From Gyrodactylus bullatarudis (taxonomy: Eukaryota > Platyhelminthes > Monogenea > Gyrodactylidea > Gyrodactylidae), in NCBI GenBank assembly GCA_012064415.1, contig SSNU01000004.1, forward strand, positions 1 through 20,599: a DNA stretch of 20,599 nt, in the 5' to 3' direction. This document shows positions 19,459 through 20,599 of the stretch, piece after piece. Both the position numbers and the translations under genes were made by a program. Under the pieces are notes generated by a model. It searched no databases. It had not been told where the DNA came from and saw only the letters and a list, made by a program, of their open reading frames with translations. Every line of letters begins with the position of its first letter. Within the stretch, counting starts at the first letter, position 1.

Positions 19459-19680
19459 TTGAAGCTGGTTGACATGAAGGTGAGATTTCACTATTTTCAT
19501 AAAGCTCAATATTTTCAAAAATGCCCCACTTTTTCAGCCTTTAAACTCAAAATTTTTATCGATTTCCAATATTTAAAGAAAGTTGATATTGGATCAAGAT
19601 TAAATTTGAATTTGTTCATAGAGGTTGTGATAAAATCGCAATTTTTAAAAAAAAGTTAAACTTTAAAATTTTAGGTTATT
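19459..19680 (+). repeat. Half copy of the foldback family seen at 6535-7446
   Basis: The order of blocks matches the left half of that element: GGTTGACATGAAG, then CAAAAATGCCCCACTTTTTC, then ACTCAAAATTTTTATCGATTT, then GTTGATATTGGATCAAGATT, then AAAAAGTTAAACTT. The same order occurs at 6548-7130 in the same orientation. The opposite arm is missing here. The open frame through it is a by-product of the repeat. Confidence 0.65.
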
Positions 19681-19766
19681 TCTCGTCGGTAAAACTGTTA
19701 AATCTAGAATTAGAATAAAGATATATATTGGGGCCATATGTACAATGTAGATTTCATAAAGCATCA

Positions 19767-19787
19767 TCACTGATGATTCATCAGTGA
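19767..19787. repeat. Hairpin, 8-bp stem
   Basis: TCACTGAT (19767-19774), loop GATTC, ATCAGTGA (19780-19787). Confidence 0.75.
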
Positions 19788-20150
19788 CAATACTTTAATG
19801 CTTAATACTGATACAAATTAAGAATTCATTAAAGATAAAAATTTAAAAATTATCAAAGAAATACTAAAACTCAAAGAAAAAAAGATCAAATTGCAAGCTA
19901 GAAAAAACACCAAAACTCTCCAATAAATAGCAACAGTGGAGAGAAAAGTGAAAAAGCTCGCATAGGCCAATGTAGTTGAAAATTAACGTGAATATTTCAA
20001 ACATAAAAACTGATAAATTAAAGTAAAAAGATGCCAGGGTTTTTTTCTCACAAATAAGGCCTTTATTACTCATCAGTGTGATACATGCCAAATGTATAGG
20101 TTTTTAGAATTAAATTATTGGTTGAAATTGTTCTTAAAATTCGATTGGAT

Positions 20151-20170
20151 CATACCTGTTGCCAGGTATG
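20151..20170. repeat. Hairpin, 8-bp stem with 4-base loop
   Basis: CATACCTG (20151-20158), loop TTGC, CAGGTATG (20163-20170). It stands out in otherwise AT-rich DNA; no terminator or transposon role can be assigned. Confidence 0.75.
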
Positions 20171-20366
20171 CACCATTATTTAGTAAAATTGGTCTTTTGG
20201 ATGTGTTATTGATATGGGGCTAATTATAATTATTTTATAGTAATACAGAATAGAATTTTTTTTTGTTAGAAAGTATGATTTTATTGAGTTATAAAAGATA
20301 AGATAAATAAATATAAATACAAATATATATACACAGCATCTCTGGATATAATATGGCGGTTCGATT

Positions 20367-20388
20367 AAAAAAAAAAAATAATAATAAT
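20367..20388. repeat. Poly-A run followed by (AAT)n
   Basis: Twelve A residues (20367-20378) run into four AAT units. A tail of this kind is typical of the 3' end of a LINE or SINE insertion. GGTTCGATT just upstream (20358-20366) resembles part of a tRNA-type B box, but no A box or tRNA-like body was found. Confidence 0.6.
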
Positions 20389-20599
20389 TTGATTAATCTA
20401 TGTTCATGAAATATGTGTAATGAGTATTGTAGAAATAAATAAACCTTTCAAGAAATTTCATTAAACATTCTTGGATTAATGAAGATTAGCATAGAGGAGA
20501 CTCTTAGAATAATCAAGTTTGGACCTAATGTGTGACATTATAGTTTTAATATTAGTTAGGTCGTGACAGTCAGATATTTTATATTTTTTATCAATCATA

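Larger units (their letters stand above)
19681..20350. other. Non-coding intronic DNA with two perfect hairpins
   Basis: No gene recognised. Two clear stem-loops are annotated separately. The minus-strand open stretch at 19864-20091 is low-complexity, Phe/Leu-rich and unconvincing. Confidence 0.4.

Noticed and set aside
20340..20370. tRNA gene suggested by GGTTCGATT
   Set aside because: No acceptor stem, no anticodon arm and no A box; the B-box match breaks down after GGTTCGATT.

Overview
The window reads as AT-rich animal nuclear DNA, most likely arthropod-like. It holds split exons with consensus splice sites and long introns, a Tc1-type transposon, a hAT-type element and a tiny piggyBac-type MITE. 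There is no bacterial-style gene packing, no rRNA, no tRNA that I can support and no CRISPR array. The exact taxon cannot be read from the sequence; the taxonomic suggestion is inference.

The only cellular gene I can support is on the + strand and codes for a synaptotagmin-like membrane protein. Exon A (3912-4972) carries a transmembrane segment, a low-complexity linker and a degenerate C2A domain. Exon B (16110-16260) carries the first strands of a second C2 domain (C2B). Exon A ends in phase 0 and exon B begins in phase 0, so they join across an intron of 11,137 bp (4973-16109). Exon A also starts at a splice acceptor and exon B ends at a splice donor, so the whole window probably lies inside one gene. 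The first exon or exons and the rest of C2B lie outside it or were not recognised.

The introns are packed with mobile-element debris. From left to right: copies of a dispersed AT-rich family whose ends read like CATCTTCATATTAACTAG; a foldback at 3126-3575 interrupted by an 81-bp TTAA-flanked mini-piggyBac element; a 725-bp foldback (5114-5838); another foldback (about 6535-7446); a GC-rich island with a hammerhead-ribozyme-like core (10254-10278) followed by strong hairpins; a 337-bp inverted repeat whose arms (10676-11012 and 15580-15916) are 99.4% identical and 4.6 kb apart; and, between those arms, a hAT-type element (11681-13605, 8-bp target duplication CTAATAAT) that was itself hit by a Tc1-like transposon (12174-13379) carrying a dead transposase. 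After exon B there is a compound foldback (16313-17450), a diverged inverted repeat (about 18446-19165) and another fragment of the foldback family (19459-19680).

The most interesting points are the hammerhead-like core in its 46% GC island, the nested hAT/Tc1 insertion with both target duplications readable, the nearly perfect long inverted repeat inside an intron, and the degenerate-C2 synaptotagmin-like gene that has to be spliced across all of this.
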